A stretch of DNA of 46,976 nt, taken from assembly GCA_019694155.1 (NCBI GenBank), contig JAIBCN010000106.1, positions 1 through 46,976 on the forward strand, written 5' to 3'. Shown here piece by piece: positions 7,998 through 19,877 of the stretch. The notes below the pieces were generated by a model, which was not told the DNA's origin, ran no database searches, and worked only from the letters and a program-made list of their open reading frames with translations. Position 1 is the stretch's first letter. Each line of letters opens with the position of its first letter. The translations under genes and the position numbers were made by a program. The stretch is from Vicinamibacteria bacterium (GTDB lineage: Bacteria; Acidobacteriota; Vicinamibacteria; Fen-336; JAGNNV01).

Positions 7998-9227
7998 TTA
8001 GACCTCGAGGAAGGAGGAGAGCGGGTAGACGGGAATTCGTTCACCGGCGGCGGCGCCTGTTCGATCGGGTTCGAGAACGGCGAGTGCGTTCGCGACCGAG
8101 TGAGCGACGATATCGCCCGAGCCCTGCGTTCGGATCGGCTGAGCGTAGAGCCCGTCCTCGCCGCGGGTCACGCGCACCGGCAGGTAGTTGCGGCGATTCG
8201 ATCGGTTGGCGAGAGGCCCGTCGAGAGTGGCCTCGAGCATCGGCCGCCGGAAGGCGAGGGCCGACTGCATCTTGAGAAGCGCGGGGCGAGCGAAGAGTTC
8301 GAACGTCACCTGGGCCGAGACGGGATTGCCGGGCAGGCCGAAAACCAGGGTCGTGCCCTTCGTGCCGAAGACGAAGGGTGCGCCCGGTTTCACCCGTACC
8401 GCGGTGACATGGAGTGTGACGCCGAGTTCTCCAAGTGCTGTCTCCACGAAATCGAAATCGCCCGCGGAAACGCCGCCGGAGAGAACAATCGCGTCGTGGT
8501 TTTCGTCAAGCGCGCGGGCGATGGCGTCGCAGGTCTTCCTCGGATCGTCGGACACGATGCCGAAATCGGAGGTCACGCCGCCGGCCTCGTGAATCGCGGC
8601 CAGCAGCGCGGGGCCGTTGGCGTTGCGAATCTGGGCGGCGTTCGGAGGGGTCCGAGGATTGACGACCTCGTCGCCGGTCACGATCACCGCGACGCGAGGC
8701 CGCCTCGAGACGAGCGGCTCGATCTGCCCCACGGAAGCGAGCACTGCGAGGTGGGCGGCGCCGATGCGCACTCCCTCGCGCAGCAGAACGCTGCCGGCCT
8801 TCGCTTCCGACCCGCGCGGGACGATGTTCTGACCCGAAGTCACGGGGATCTCGAGAAGCACCTCCGGGTCGCCCGAAGAGGCGCTCTCGATCCTGGTGCG
8901 CTCGACCTGAACCACGGAGTTCGCACCTTCGGGCACCGGCGCGCCGGTCATGATGCGCATGGCCTCACCCGCGCCCACCGGGCGATCCGACGAGACCCCG
9001 GCCCGGATCTCGCCGGCCACCCTGAGCCGCGTCCCGGCCTCTCCCGCGTCCTCCGCGCGAACCGCGAAGCCATCCATGGCCGCGCGATCGAAAGGGGGCA
9101 GGTCGCGATCCGCGAGCACGTTGGCCCGGAGGATGCGCGACAGAGCGCTTTCGAGGACGACGGCCTCGGCGCCCAGGGTGGGGACGCGTCCCCAAACGGC
9201 AGCCTGCGCCTCGTCCACCGTGATCAT
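7998..9227 (-). CDS. moeA: Molybdopterin molybdenumtransferase MoeA
   Basis: 409 residues from ATG 9227. Motifs: P-P-F-D-R-A-A-M-D-G-F-A-V, R-I-M-T-G-A-P-V-P-E-G, I-V-T-G-D-E-V, L-S-G-G-V-S-A-G-D-F-D and F-G-L-P-G-N-P-V-S-A, spanning domains I-IV. MoeA inserts molybdate into adenylylated molybdopterin. The frame stays open to 9389, but that extension would overlap the divergent M16 gene and looks nothing like MoeA; M-I-T-V-D-E-A is the family start. TACGAT sits 9 nt before this ATG and no strong ribosome binding site is visible, suggesting a leaderless mRNA. Confidence 0.94.
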   Translation of the reverse strand: MITVDEAQAAVWGRVPTLGAEAVVLESALSRILRANVLADRDLPPFDRAAMDGFAVRAEDAGEAGTRLRVAGEIRAGVSSDRPVGAGEAMRIMTGAPVPEGANSVVQVERTRIESASSGDPEVLLEIPVTSGQNIVPRGSEAKAGSVLLREGVRIGAAHLAVLASVGQIEPLVSRRPRVAVIVTGDEVVNPRTPPNAAQIRNANGPALLAAIHEAGGVTSDFGIVSDDPRKTCDAIARALDENHDAIVLSGGVSAGDFDFVETALGELGVTLHVTAVRVKPGAPFVFGTKGTTLVFGLPGNPVSAQVTFELFARPALLKMQSALAFRRPMLEATLDGPLANRSNRRNYLPVRVTRGEDGLYAQPIRTQGSGDIVAHSVANALAVLEPDRTGAAAGERIPVYPLSSFLEV

Positions 9228-9236
9228 CAAGGACCA

Positions 9237-9242
9237 ATCGTA
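9237..9242 (-). promoter_or_regulatory. -10-like hexamer TACGAT close to the moeA start
   Basis: TACGAT on the minus strand, separated from the moeA ATG by 9 nt. Transcription would begin within about 3 nt of the start codon. No clear -35. Confidence 0.4.
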
Positions 9243-9295
9243 CCCTTGGGGGCTCGTCGCCGCTCCGGGAGCCGGGATGGACGGAGCCCGGACGG

Positions 9296-9301
9296 TATGC
9301 T
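9296..9301 (+). promoter_or_regulatory. -10-like hexamer TATGCT close to the M16 peptidase start
   Basis: TATGCT ends 8 nt before ATG 9310; it faces the moeA hexamer across an intergenic region of about 80 nt. No TTGACA-like -35 at 16-18 nt. Confidence 0.4.
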
Positions 9302-9309
9302 GTCCGGTT

Positions 9310-10566
9310 ATGAGCGTCACGAGACATGTCTTCGAGAACGGATTGACGCTTCTCGTCGAGCCCCTGGCCCAGGTCCATTCCGTCGCCATCGGCGTGTTCG
9401 TCCGACGCGGCTCGCGGCACGAGAGCGATACCGAGCGAGGTCTCGCTCATTTCATCGAGCACCTGGTCTTCAAGGGCACGGCCTCGCGGAGCGCGGAGCA
9501 GATCGCCATGGACGTCGACGCCATGGGTGGACACATGGACGCCTTCACCTCGAAGGAGTACGCGGCCTTCCACCTGCGGGTCCTCGACACCCATGTGGAC
9601 CGCTCGGCGGAGATCCTCGCGGACATCCTGGTCAATCCACGCTTCGACAAGTCGGACCTCTCCAAGGAGAAGACGGTCATCCTGGAAGAGTTCGCCATGG
9701 TGGACGACACGCCCGACGACATCCTGGGCGAGATGTTCGCGCAGAAGCTCTGGCCCGACCACCCCATCGGCCGTCCCATCCTCGGAACCCGGAAGGCGCT
9801 CAAGGCCTACAAACAGGAAGGCGTGCGGCGCTTCTTCAAAAAGGTCTACGTTCCCTCGAACCTGATCCTCGCAATCGCCGGCCGCATCACGGAGAAGCGG
9901 GCGGTCGAGCTCGCCACCCGGCTCTTCAGTTCCATTCCGAGCGGACGCGTGGGGGCGAAGAGCAGCCGGCCGTTCACCCATCACGGCCTGATCACGAAAC
10001 ACAGGAAGACCCTGGCCCAGACCCATCTCTGCCTCGGCGCCCAGGGGCCCTCCTCGACCCACGCGGACCGTTTCACGGGCCACGTGCTGGGCACGGTCCT
10101 CGGGGGCAGCATCTCGTCGCGCCTCTTTCAGAACGTGCGCGAGAAGCGCGGCCTCGTCTACTCGATCTCCGCGGGCCTCTCCAGCTTCATGGACACCGGC
10201 AGCCTCTCGATCTACGCCGCGACGTCAAAGGACCGCGTCGACACCGTCTTGTCCCTCATCACCGACGAGGTCAAGCGGCTCCTCGACGAGGCGGTTCCCC
10301 AGGACGAGCTGCAGCGCGCCAAGGACAACCTGAAGGGCGGTCTCATGCTCTCCCTCGAAGGCACGGGCTCGCGCATGAGCAACCTGGCCCGGAACGAGAT
10401 CTACTTCCAGCGCACGGTTTCGCCCGACGAGACCCTCGAGTCCATCGACGCCGTAACGAGCGCCGGCGTCATGAAGCTCGCGAGGGAGATCTTCGGCCAA
10501 CCGCAGACCCTCGCGGTCATAGGGAATCTGAAGGGCGCGAGGCTCCGCATCCCGAACCTGGCCTAG
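9310..10566 (+). CDS. M16 family zinc metallopeptidase (processing-peptidase-like)
   Basis: 418 residues from ATG 9310 (M-S-V-T-R-H-V-F-E-N-G). The inverted zinc motif is H47-F-I-E50-H51, with the third ligand in the I-L-E-E-F segment near 126-127. N- and C-terminal M16 domains follow, including a late R-G-L-V-Y-S-I segment typical of mitochondrial-processing-peptidase-like bacterial proteins (PqqL/YmxG type). It lacks a signal peptide, so it is probably cytosolic. The open frame reaches back to 8950 but that part overlaps moeA on the other strand and is not conserved-looking. Confidence 0.93.
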   Translation: MSVTRHVFENGLTLLVEPLAQVHSVAIGVFVRRGSRHESDTERGLAHFIEHLVFKGTASRSAEQIAMDVDAMGGHMDAFTSKEYAAFHLRVLDTHVDRSAEILADILVNPRFDKSDLSKEKTVILEEFAMVDDTPDDILGEMFAQKLWPDHPIGRPILGTRKALKAYKQEGVRRFFKKVYVPSNLILAIAGRITEKRAVELATRLFSSIPSGRVGAKSSRPFTHHGLITKHRKTLAQTHLCLGAQGPSSTHADRFTGHVLGTVLGGSISSRLFQNVREKRGLVYSISAGLSSFMDTGSLSIYAATSKDRVDTVLSLITDEVKRLLDEAVPQDELQRAKDNLKGGLMLSLEGTGSRMSNLARNEIYFQRTVSPDETLESIDAVTSAGVMKLAREIFGQPQTLAVIGNLKGARLRIPNLA

Positions 10567-10646
10567 GGACGAAGACGGACCGCCCTGACGCGAGCCCAGC
10601 GCCGTCCGCAACATGGCCCGCCAGGGGCTGCAGGTAAGACGGCACG

Positions 10647-10652
10647 TATACT
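10647..10652 (+). promoter_or_regulatory. -10-like hexamer TATACT upstream of the SGNH gene
   Basis: TATACT, followed after 8 nt by an in-frame TTG at 10661. Same geometry as the moeA and M16 hexamers. Confidence 0.4.
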
Positions 10653-10660
10653 GCCGCCCA

Positions 10661-11926
10661 TTGGAGCCTGATCCGCCGGCCCGCTCACCGACTCGTCGAG
10701 ACCCTCGCCAGGAGCCGCGAGGCGGGCGCTCGAATCGATGGGACGCCGTGTTTGGTCGTCTTGGACTCGCGGCCGCCTCCCTCACTGTCGGGCTCTCGAT
10801 CCTGTTCGCCGACGTGGTGCTGACGGGCGGCGCCGCGCCGTCACCGCGAGATCCGCTGACGGGGTTCGGCCTCCTGACGAGCGACGGACGCGAGATCGTC
10901 CGTCCAGACAGCGGGCTACGCTTCCTCCACACTCCCGGCACGGTGTACGAGAACGAGCCCCTGCAGCGCGTCGGACCCTACCGAGTGAATTCGCTCGGGC
11001 TCCGCGGGCCGGAGATCGGAAGCGGCGCGGCCCGGCCTCGGATCATCGTCGCGGGCGGCTCGGCCGCGTTTGGCCTCGACGTAAACGAGCAGGACACACT
11101 GGCGGCGGCGCTCGCCGCCCGCCTGCCGTCAGCCGAGGTGCTGAACGCGGGGGTCGTCGGCTACGTGAGCAAGCAGGAGCTGGCCTTGTTCGTGGCCCGG
11201 CTCCTGGAACTGAAACCGGACGTCCTCGTGGCATTCGACGGGTGGAACGATCTCTACGACAGATACTGGTGGGAGATCCTCGGTGCTCCAAATGGGGCCT
11301 ACCGGGACGTCAACGTCGTTTTCAACCAACTGGAACAACGCCTGGTCGACTACGAGCGGATCCAAAGCAGCCCCGCCAGGGCCGTTTTGGCCGCGGCCGA
11401 TACGATCGCCCGCGGGAGCACGCTCCTCACTGCAGCCGCCTCCCGGTTGCGCCGGGGACCTCCCGAGCCGCGTGAGCCGGGCTGTTGCTGGGTCGAGTCC
11501 GTCGAGGCCGCGTATGTCTCGAACATGCTTAAGGTGCGTGACGTCGCGCAATCACGCGGATGCCGTCTCATCGTCGTCGTGCAGCCGGAGTTGGGACAGA
11601 CCCTCGATCACATTGAACTCCGGCGCAGAGCGTCGGATCACCCGGACTTCGACGCCCAAGATCGCTACTGGGTACGCTTCCCGGACCGGTATCTGGAATT
11701 CCGACGCCGAGTCGTGCCGGCGCTCGCTGCGGCCGGGGTCATGGTGGTCGATGGCTCAGACGTGCTTCGCGACGAGACGCCTTCCCAAGGACCGATATTC
11801 CTCGACCCCGTGCACCTGTCGCGCGAGGGGTACGCTGTGATCGCCGGCAGCGTCGCCGCCCATATCTCGACTCTCTCGGCGCACCGGGCAGGAGAGTCCC
11901 TGAGCAGCGCAGCTCTCCACCGCTAG
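10661..11926 (+). CDS. Membrane-anchored SGNH-fold hydrolase/acyltransferase-like protein
   Basis: About 421 residues from TTG 10661; GTG 10748 (M-F-G-R-L-G, weak GGGA ahead) is an alternative start and the frame is open back to ATG 10613. One hydrophobic segment follows the GTG. SGNH blocks are visible: G-G-S-A-A-F-G (nucleophile Ser), N-A-G-V-V-G-Y (Gly), D-G-W-N-D (Asn) and D-P-V-H-L at the C-terminus (Asp/His). Such proteins de-acylate or acylate envelope glycans or lipids; the substrate cannot be told. The gene stands alone between the M16 peptidase and the convergent helicase and seems to use rarer codons (GTA, AGA) more freely than its neighbours, which may hint at transfer. Confidence 0.78.
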   Translation: MEPDPPARSPTRRDPRQEPRGGRSNRWDAVFGRLGLAAASLTVGLSILFADVVLTGGAAPSPRDPLTGFGLLTSDGREIVRPDSGLRFLHTPGTVYENEPLQRVGPYRVNSLGLRGPEIGSGAARPRIIVAGGSAAFGLDVNEQDTLAAALAARLPSAEVLNAGVVGYVSKQELALFVARLLELKPDVLVAFDGWNDLYDRYWWEILGAPNGAYRDVNVVFNQLEQRLVDYERIQSSPARAVLAAADTIARGSTLLTAAASRLRRGPPEPREPGCCWVESVEAAYVSNMLKVRDVAQSRGCRLIVVVQPELGQTLDHIELRRRASDHPDFDAQDRYWVRFPDRYLEFRRRVVPALAAAGVMVVDGSDVLRDETPSQGPIFLDPVHLSREGYAVIAGSVAAHISTLSAHRAGESLSSAALHR

Positions 11927-12009
11927 GCAGGGCGAAGCCGAGACGGCCGAGCCACGATCAAGACGGGCCTCACTTCTCGCCGCGCGGATCCGGACCCAGC
12001 TTTCGCTCG

Positions 12010-15000
12010 CTACGAGAGCAGCAGTTCGATGTCTTCGCGCTTGAGCGAGGCGATGGAGCCCTTGTCCTCGCCGAGGAGTGTCTCGACCAGCTCCCGCTTC
12101 TTCTCCTGCAGCTCGAGGACCTTCTCTTCCACGGTGTCCCTCGCCACCATGCGGTAGGCGAAGACCGGCTTCGTCTGGCCGATGCGGTGGGCGCGGGCGA
12201 TCGCCTGCATCTCGACCGCGGGGTTCCACCACGGGTCGAGGATGAAGACGTAGTCGGCGGCGGTGAGGTTCAGGCCCAGGCCGCCGGCTTTGAGGCTGAT
12301 GAGGAAGAGGGACGTCTTCGGGTCGGACTCGAACTGCTCGACGACGGTCTTGCGATCGCGGGTGCCGCCGTCGAGGTAGACGTGGTTGAGACCGAGTTCC
12401 TCGACTCGCGGACGAAGCAGGGCGAGGTAGGAAGTGAACTGGGAAAACACGAGGGCCTTGTGTCCCTCGGCCGCCACCTCCTGCAGACGGGGCAGCAGGG
12501 CTTCGACCTTCGCGTCCTTGAAGTCTTTCCGGTTCGGGTCGATGAGACCGGGGCTGCAGGCCACCTGGCGCAGCCGCAGGAGAGCCTCGAGGACCTGGAT
12601 GCGGCTCTTCGAAAGCCCCTGGGTCTCGAGAAGCGCGGTGATCCGGAAACGGTAGTGCTCCTTCATCTCCTCGTAGAGCTTTCGCTGCTCGACGCCGAGT
12701 TCGCAGTACAAGGTCTCCTCGAACTTGGGCGGCAGATCGGGGAGCACGTCCTCCTTGCGGCGACGCAGCACATAGGGCCTGAGGCCACGGGCAAGGATCT
12801 CGCGCTCGGGACCGGTGGCCTTGTCGCTCGCGAGCTCGGCGAGAGCGACGGACCCGGCAGCGAGGCTCGGGTTCAGGAAAGAGAAGATGGAGATGAGCTC
12901 GGACATCCGGTTCTCGACGGGCGTGCCGGAGAGGGCGAGGCGGTGCTTCGAACGAATCAGCCGCGCGGCGCGGGCCGATTCGGTGGTGGCGTTCTTGATG
13001 GCCTGGGCCTCGTCGAGAATCGCGTAGTCGAACGTGGTCCCCTGCCAGCGCATCACGTCGGAACGCAAGGTGCCGTAAGTCGAGAGGACGACGTCCCACT
13101 CCTCGAACGAGCCGTGCGAGCGCAGGGCGCTCGTGTGGTCTTTGACCTTGAGCTGCGGCGTGAAGCGCGCGGCCTCCTGCTTCCAGTTGAAGACGAGGGA
13201 ACGCGGGACCACGACGAGGGACGGGGCGATCTTCTCCCCGGCCAGACGCTTCAAACGTCGATCCTCGAGCAGGGCCAGCACCTGGATGGTCTTTCCAAGG
13301 CCCATGTCGTCGGCAAGGCACCCCCCAAAGCCGAACTCCTGGAGGAAGTGCATCCAGCCGAGGCCTTCGCGCTGATAGGGGCGCAGCGTGCCCTTGAACG
13401 TCTCCGGTTCGACGCGCGGTTCGATGCGCTCGAACGTCTTGAGCGCTTCGCGCGCGGTTCGGAAGGCGACGTCGAGTTCGACGTCCGTCTCACCGGCGAG
13501 GATCGCCTCGAGCAGGGCCACCTGGCTCTTGGCGAAGCGGATCCCGTCTTCCTCTTCCTCACCCAGGCGGACCAGTCGACCGTACCGCGCCACGAGGCGT
13601 TCGGGAATCAGACCCTGTGAGCCGTCGGCGAGAGTCAGCACGGTCTCGCCCCGGCGAAGAGCCTTGAGGAGCGCCGGCCAGGGCACGACCTCGTGCCCGA
13701 AATCGAGGCCGCCCTTGAGATCGAACCAGTCGACCCCCGACGACACCCGGAACCGGAGTCCCTGGTCGCGCTTGAGCTCGCGCTCGCGCAGGAGCACTCG
13801 GAAACCCCCGTCGCCGAGCTTGGGGAGCAGGGCCGCCACGTCCCGGCTCTCGATGAAGAAGCCCTTCCCGTCCCGGGAGACGGAAACGCCGAGATCGAGA
13901 AGCCGGGCGCGCAGCTCCTGCTCGACCGCGGGGTTGCGCACGATGATGCGCTTGCCGGTGTGATCGAGCACGCCCTTGCGCTGGGAGGCGGATTCGATCA
14001 GCTCACCGCCGTACTCGTACAGGAGCTCGAGGGGAACGTCCATTTCGTCGCCCACCTTGGGCAGGCGCTTCAGGCGCACCAGGGGCGCGGGCGTTCCTAT
14101 CACGCGTTCGATCCCGAGGTCCTCGGGGAGATCGATCTCCATGCCGTTCGGCAGCTCGGCGATCTCACGGAGCAGCCGTTCCTGGTGGCGGCGCGGCGCC
14201 TCGATCGCTCCCCGCCTCACGAGGTCGTCCACCCAGGCGAAGTGCGCGGGGGGCTCCAGCCGCGCCACCGTGTTCCGGAAGACCACGATACCCCCGCGGG
14301 TAACGAGGTCGATCTCGTTCATGGCCACGCGGTCTTCACCCCGAACGAGTTCGCCGGAAAGCGCGAAGGAGGCGACCGATGCCCCGACCTGGAGCCGCAA
14401 AGCGAAGGGCGAACCTTCGTCCATTCCCAGGAACGAGGCGGCCTCCTCCTTCTCCGGCGGGTGGCGGAGGATCAGGCGGCCGGTCTCGGCCATGAGGGAG
14501 AGGGCGAGCCACTGGATTTCCGGGGCCACGCGGTAGCGGGCGGCCACGCGGTGCACGTCGTGAAGGCGGAAACTCGAAGCGAGGTCGGCGTCCCGGTCGG
14601 CGCCCGAGAGCATGACCAGGATCCTCCGATCCGCGGGGTTCTGGAGGTCCGAGGCGAGGCCGCGCCAGGGGCGGGCGAACTTGATGCGGCCCCACTCGCG
14701 GTCCCGCTTCATCTCCCGATGCGCGATGATGAGCACGAGGGCGCCATCGCTGGAGGCCGAGGCCGCGGCGTCGATGGCGTAGAGAATCTCCGTGAGGGGC
14801 GCCTCTTCGGCGGCGAGATCGGTCTCGCGCGCCGCCGGGGGGAGGGCCTGGGACTTGAGGGTGGCGAGACGGAATCGCCAGTCCACCGAGGGCAGCCGGC
14901 CCGAGTCGCCGTCTTCGTCGATCTCGTCGAAGGAGTCCGACGCCGCCTGCTTCTTCTTGGACTGGAGGCTGTCGATGACCACGTGGGTGCGATGAGGACG

Positions 15001-15318
15001 CGCATCGCCTCCGCCCTTCGGAAGGTCCAGGGGCCTCGGGCCCGTCGCCTCCGCCTGGCCGAAGCCGTGGCCGCGCGCGGCCAGCATGGAGGCGAGGACA
15101 TGCGCGCAGGCTCCCGACTTGCCGTCGGGGCAGGTGCACGAAATCTGGAAGCGATCCGCGCGCTTCTTGATGACCACCCGTTCCGTGGTCACGTCCTTCA
15201 CCGACGTCGTGAGGAAAGAATCGTCGATGGCGAGGACCTCGACCCGGCCCGATGCGAACAGCCGCTGGGCTTCATCGCGAACCTCCGGCGTGAAGACTTC
15301 GGAAAACGCCTTGATCAC
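12010..15318 (-). CDS. SWIM-domain SNF2 family DNA-dependent helicase/translocase
   Basis: 1102 residues from GTG 15318, which has GGAAGG four nt ahead; the open frame extends to 15657 but that part overlaps the divergent decarboxylase. An N-terminal SWIM zinc finger (C61-x-C63 ... C71-x-H73) is followed by a long middle region and a SNF2 ATPase: G-L-G-K676-T Walker A, D769-E-A-Q Walker B, L-S-G-T-P-V-E-N motif III, and C-terminal helicase motifs ending in H-R-I-G-Q-T. Bacterial relatives (HepA/RapA-like, SWIM-SNF2) remodel protein-DNA or RNA polymerase complexes. No restriction or defence genes are adjacent, so a housekeeping role is likely. Confidence 0.92.
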   Translation of the reverse strand: MIKAFSEVFTPEVRDEAQRLFASGRVEVLAIDDSFLTTSVKDVTTERVVIKKRADRFQISCTCPDGKSGACAHVLASMLAARGHGFGQAEATGPRPLDLPKGGGDARPHRTHVVIDSLQSKKKQAASDSFDEIDEDGDSGRLPSVDWRFRLATLKSQALPPAARETDLAAEEAPLTEILYAIDAAASASSDGALVLIIAHREMKRDREWGRIKFARPWRGLASDLQNPADRRILVMLSGADRDADLASSFRLHDVHRVAARYRVAPEIQWLALSLMAETGRLILRHPPEKEEAASFLGMDEGSPFALRLQVGASVASFALSGELVRGEDRVAMNEIDLVTRGGIVVFRNTVARLEPPAHFAWVDDLVRRGAIEAPRRHQERLLREIAELPNGMEIDLPEDLGIERVIGTPAPLVRLKRLPKVGDEMDVPLELLYEYGGELIESASQRKGVLDHTGKRIIVRNPAVEQELRARLLDLGVSVSRDGKGFFIESRDVAALLPKLGDGGFRVLLRERELKRDQGLRFRVSSGVDWFDLKGGLDFGHEVVPWPALLKALRRGETVLTLADGSQGLIPERLVARYGRLVRLGEEEEDGIRFAKSQVALLEAILAGETDVELDVAFRTAREALKTFERIEPRVEPETFKGTLRPYQREGLGWMHFLQEFGFGGCLADDMGLGKTIQVLALLEDRRLKRLAGEKIAPSLVVVPRSLVFNWKQEAARFTPQLKVKDHTSALRSHGSFEEWDVVLSTYGTLRSDVMRWQGTTFDYAILDEAQAIKNATTESARAARLIRSKHRLALSGTPVENRMSELISIFSFLNPSLAAGSVALAELASDKATGPEREILARGLRPYVLRRRKEDVLPDLPPKFEETLYCELGVEQRKLYEEMKEHYRFRITALLETQGLSKSRIQVLEALLRLRQVACSPGLIDPNRKDFKDAKVEALLPRLQEVAAEGHKALVFSQFTSYLALLRPRVEELGLNHVYLDGGTRDRKTVVEQFESDPKTSLFLISLKAGGLGLNLTAADYVFILDPWWNPAVEMQAIARAHRIGQTKPVFAYRMVARDTVEEKVLELQEKKRELVETLLGEDKGSIASLKREDIELLLS

Positions 15319-15359
15319 TGGGCCTTCCGGACGGGTACGCGGGCTTTGGGCATCCGCCC

Positions 15360-15365
15360 AGTTTA
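15360..15365 (-). promoter_or_regulatory. Possible -10 element for the SNF2 helicase gene
   Basis: TAAACT on the minus strand about 41 nt before GTG 15318, leaving room for the GGAAGG ribosome binding site. No good -35. Confidence 0.3.
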
Positions 15366-15418
15366 GCGACCTGCCCCTGTTCTCCGCGAACGGACAGCCG
15401 GAAAGTCGGAGTCGCTCG

Positions 15419-15424
15419 TAAAGT
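15419..15424 (+). promoter_or_regulatory. -10-like hexamer TAAAGT close to the decarboxylase start
   Basis: TAAAGT ends 9 nt before ATG 15434, the leaderless geometry seen at several other first genes in the window. Confidence 0.35.
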
Positions 15425-15433
15425 ACGAGCGCG

Positions 15434-16843
15434 ATGCACCCCCTGGAACTCACGGACGAATCCCTGCAACGTGCCCTCGACCTCGCCGTGCGCTTCGTGC
15501 GGGAGGAAGTCGACTCCCTCGACTCCCAGCCCTCCGCCGACGTGGAGGACGCCGAGGCGCTGGCGCGGACGTTCGTCGAGGGCGTGCCCGCGGCCCCGGG
15601 CTCGCTCCCGGCCATTCTCGATCGCCTGCGGCCGGCCATCCGGAAGTCGTTCAACACCGCGGGCCCCGGCTATCTCGCCTTCATTCCGGGCGGCGGCATC
15701 ATGAGCGCCGCCATCGCCGACTTCATCGCCGCCTCCACGAACCGCTACGTCGGGGTGCGGCCGCCCGCGCCCGCCCTCGCCCAGATCGAGGAGACCGCGA
15801 TCCGGTGGCTGGCCTCGATCATGGGATATCCGGCCAGCGCCGGAGGCATCCTGACGTCCGGCGGTTCGCTCTCGACGCTCTCCGCGATCGTGGCCGCGCG
15901 CGAAGCGAAGCTGCCGGACGACTTCTCCAAGGGCACGATCTACATTTCCGAGGAAACGCACTACTGCGTGCCCAAGGCCGCGCGGATCGCAGGCTTCCGC
16001 GACTGGCAGGTGCGCAAGGTCGCGATCGACGGGAGGCGCCGCGTCGATCCCAAGGCCCTCGCTCAGGCCATCGAGCGCGACCGGATGAAGGGCCTCAAGC
16101 CCTTCATGATCGTCGCCAACGTGGGCACCACCAACACCGGGGCCATCGACGAGATCCCGCGGCTCGTATCCATCGGCCGCTCCCATTCCATGTGGGTCCA
16201 CGCGGACGCGGCCTACGGGGGCTTCTTCCGGCTCGCGGGCGCCGGACCCGACCTGATGCCGGAGATCGAGGAATGCGATTCCATCACCCTCGACCCCCAC
16301 AAGGGGATGTTCCTGCCCTACGGCACCGGGTGCCTGCTCGTTCACAGCCCCGAAACGCTGAAGCGCGCGCACTCGATGGACGCCGAGTATCTCCACGACG
16401 TGCGCGCCCAGGAACAGCCGAATTTTTCCGACCTCTCCCCCGAGCTTTCACGCGACTTCCGCGGTCTCCGCATCTGGCTGCCCCTCGTCCTTCACGGCCT
16501 CGACGCCTTCAAGGATGCGCTCGAGGAGAAACTGATGCTCACGCGCTGGGCCTGGGACCGCCTCCGGAGCGACTCGAGGTTCGAGATTCTCGACGAACCG
16601 CAGCTCTCCGTCGTCGCTTTCCGGCTCAAGGGCGAGGGCGCGGAGGCGGACAGGCTCAACGAGGAACTGCAGCAGCGGGTGAACGCCCGCGGGCGCGTGT
16701 TTCTGTCGAGCACGAAGCTCGATGGCCGCTACGTCATCCGCCTCTGCGTCCTCAGCTTCCGAACCCACATGGACCGCGTCCGCGACGCGGTGGAGGCCAT
16801 CCGGGTCGAGGCTTCAGAGCTTCTGGCCCGGAAGCCCGCATGA
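15434..16843 (+). CDS. PLP-dependent group II amino acid decarboxylase
   Basis: 469 residues with the aromatic-L-amino-acid/glutamate decarboxylase fold. PLP-binding lysine is K290 in L-D-P-H-K-G-M-F; the aspartate that holds the pyridine nitrogen is in H-A-D-A-A-Y-G-G; G-G-S-L-S-T binds phosphate; the N-terminal F-N-T-A-G-P-G-Y-L-A-F block is typical of bacterial members. It releases CO2 from an amino acid, giving an amine. Substrate (Tyr, Trp, Glu or other) cannot be deduced. It is a single-gene unit, divergent from the helicase and convergent with gcvP. Full length, no signal peptide. Confidence 0.9.
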   Translation: MHPLELTDESLQRALDLAVRFVREEVDSLDSQPSADVEDAEALARTFVEGVPAAPGSLPAILDRLRPAIRKSFNTAGPGYLAFIPGGGIMSAAIADFIAASTNRYVGVRPPAPALAQIEETAIRWLASIMGYPASAGGILTSGGSLSTLSAIVAAREAKLPDDFSKGTIYISEETHYCVPKAARIAGFRDWQVRKVAIDGRRRVDPKALAQAIERDRMKGLKPFMIVANVGTTNTGAIDEIPRLVSIGRSHSMWVHADAAYGGFFRLAGAGPDLMPEIEECDSITLDPHKGMFLPYGTGCLLVHSPETLKRAHSMDAEYLHDVRAQEQPNFSDLSPELSRDFRGLRIWLPLVLHGLDAFKDALEEKLMLTRWAWDRLRSDSRFEILDEPQLSVVAFRLKGEGAEADRLNEELQQRVNARGRVFLSSTKLDGRYVIRLCVLSFRTHMDRVRDAVEAIRVEASELLARKPA

Positions 16844-16854
16844 CCTCCGGGCGG

Positions 16855-16927
16855 CCCGTCTGGCAAGGCGCCGAGGAGCCTCAGTATCGGGAATATTTAA
16901 GGCGACGAGCGCCGCAGTCCAGACGGG
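16855..16927. terminator. Long-range inverted repeat between convergent genes
   Basis: CCCGTCTGG (16855-16863) and its exact complement CCAGACGGG (16919-16927) flank an inner pair GGCGC (16867-16871)/GCGCC (16909-16913). The loop holds the only AT-rich stretch nearby (AATATTTAA). It fills the 112-nt gap between the decarboxylase and gcvP stops. It could act as a bidirectional terminator or an RNA structure; no T tract is present. Confidence 0.35.
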
Positions 16928-16955
16928 GATGCAGGCCGAGTTTCACCAGGGGCTG

Positions 16956-19805
<2,850 letters not shown>

Positions 19806-19877
19806 GACATGGTTCCAATGGTTGGGGCGGCCCGCAGGCCGCGCGCACGACTCGCCCGGTGAATTGTCTCTTCGCGG

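Noticed and set aside
7611..10637. Very long open frame on the + strand antisense to moaC and moeA
   Set aside because: GC-rich codon bias leaves complementary frames open; the translation is Arg/Gly/His-rich with no motifs, and the other strand has certain genes.
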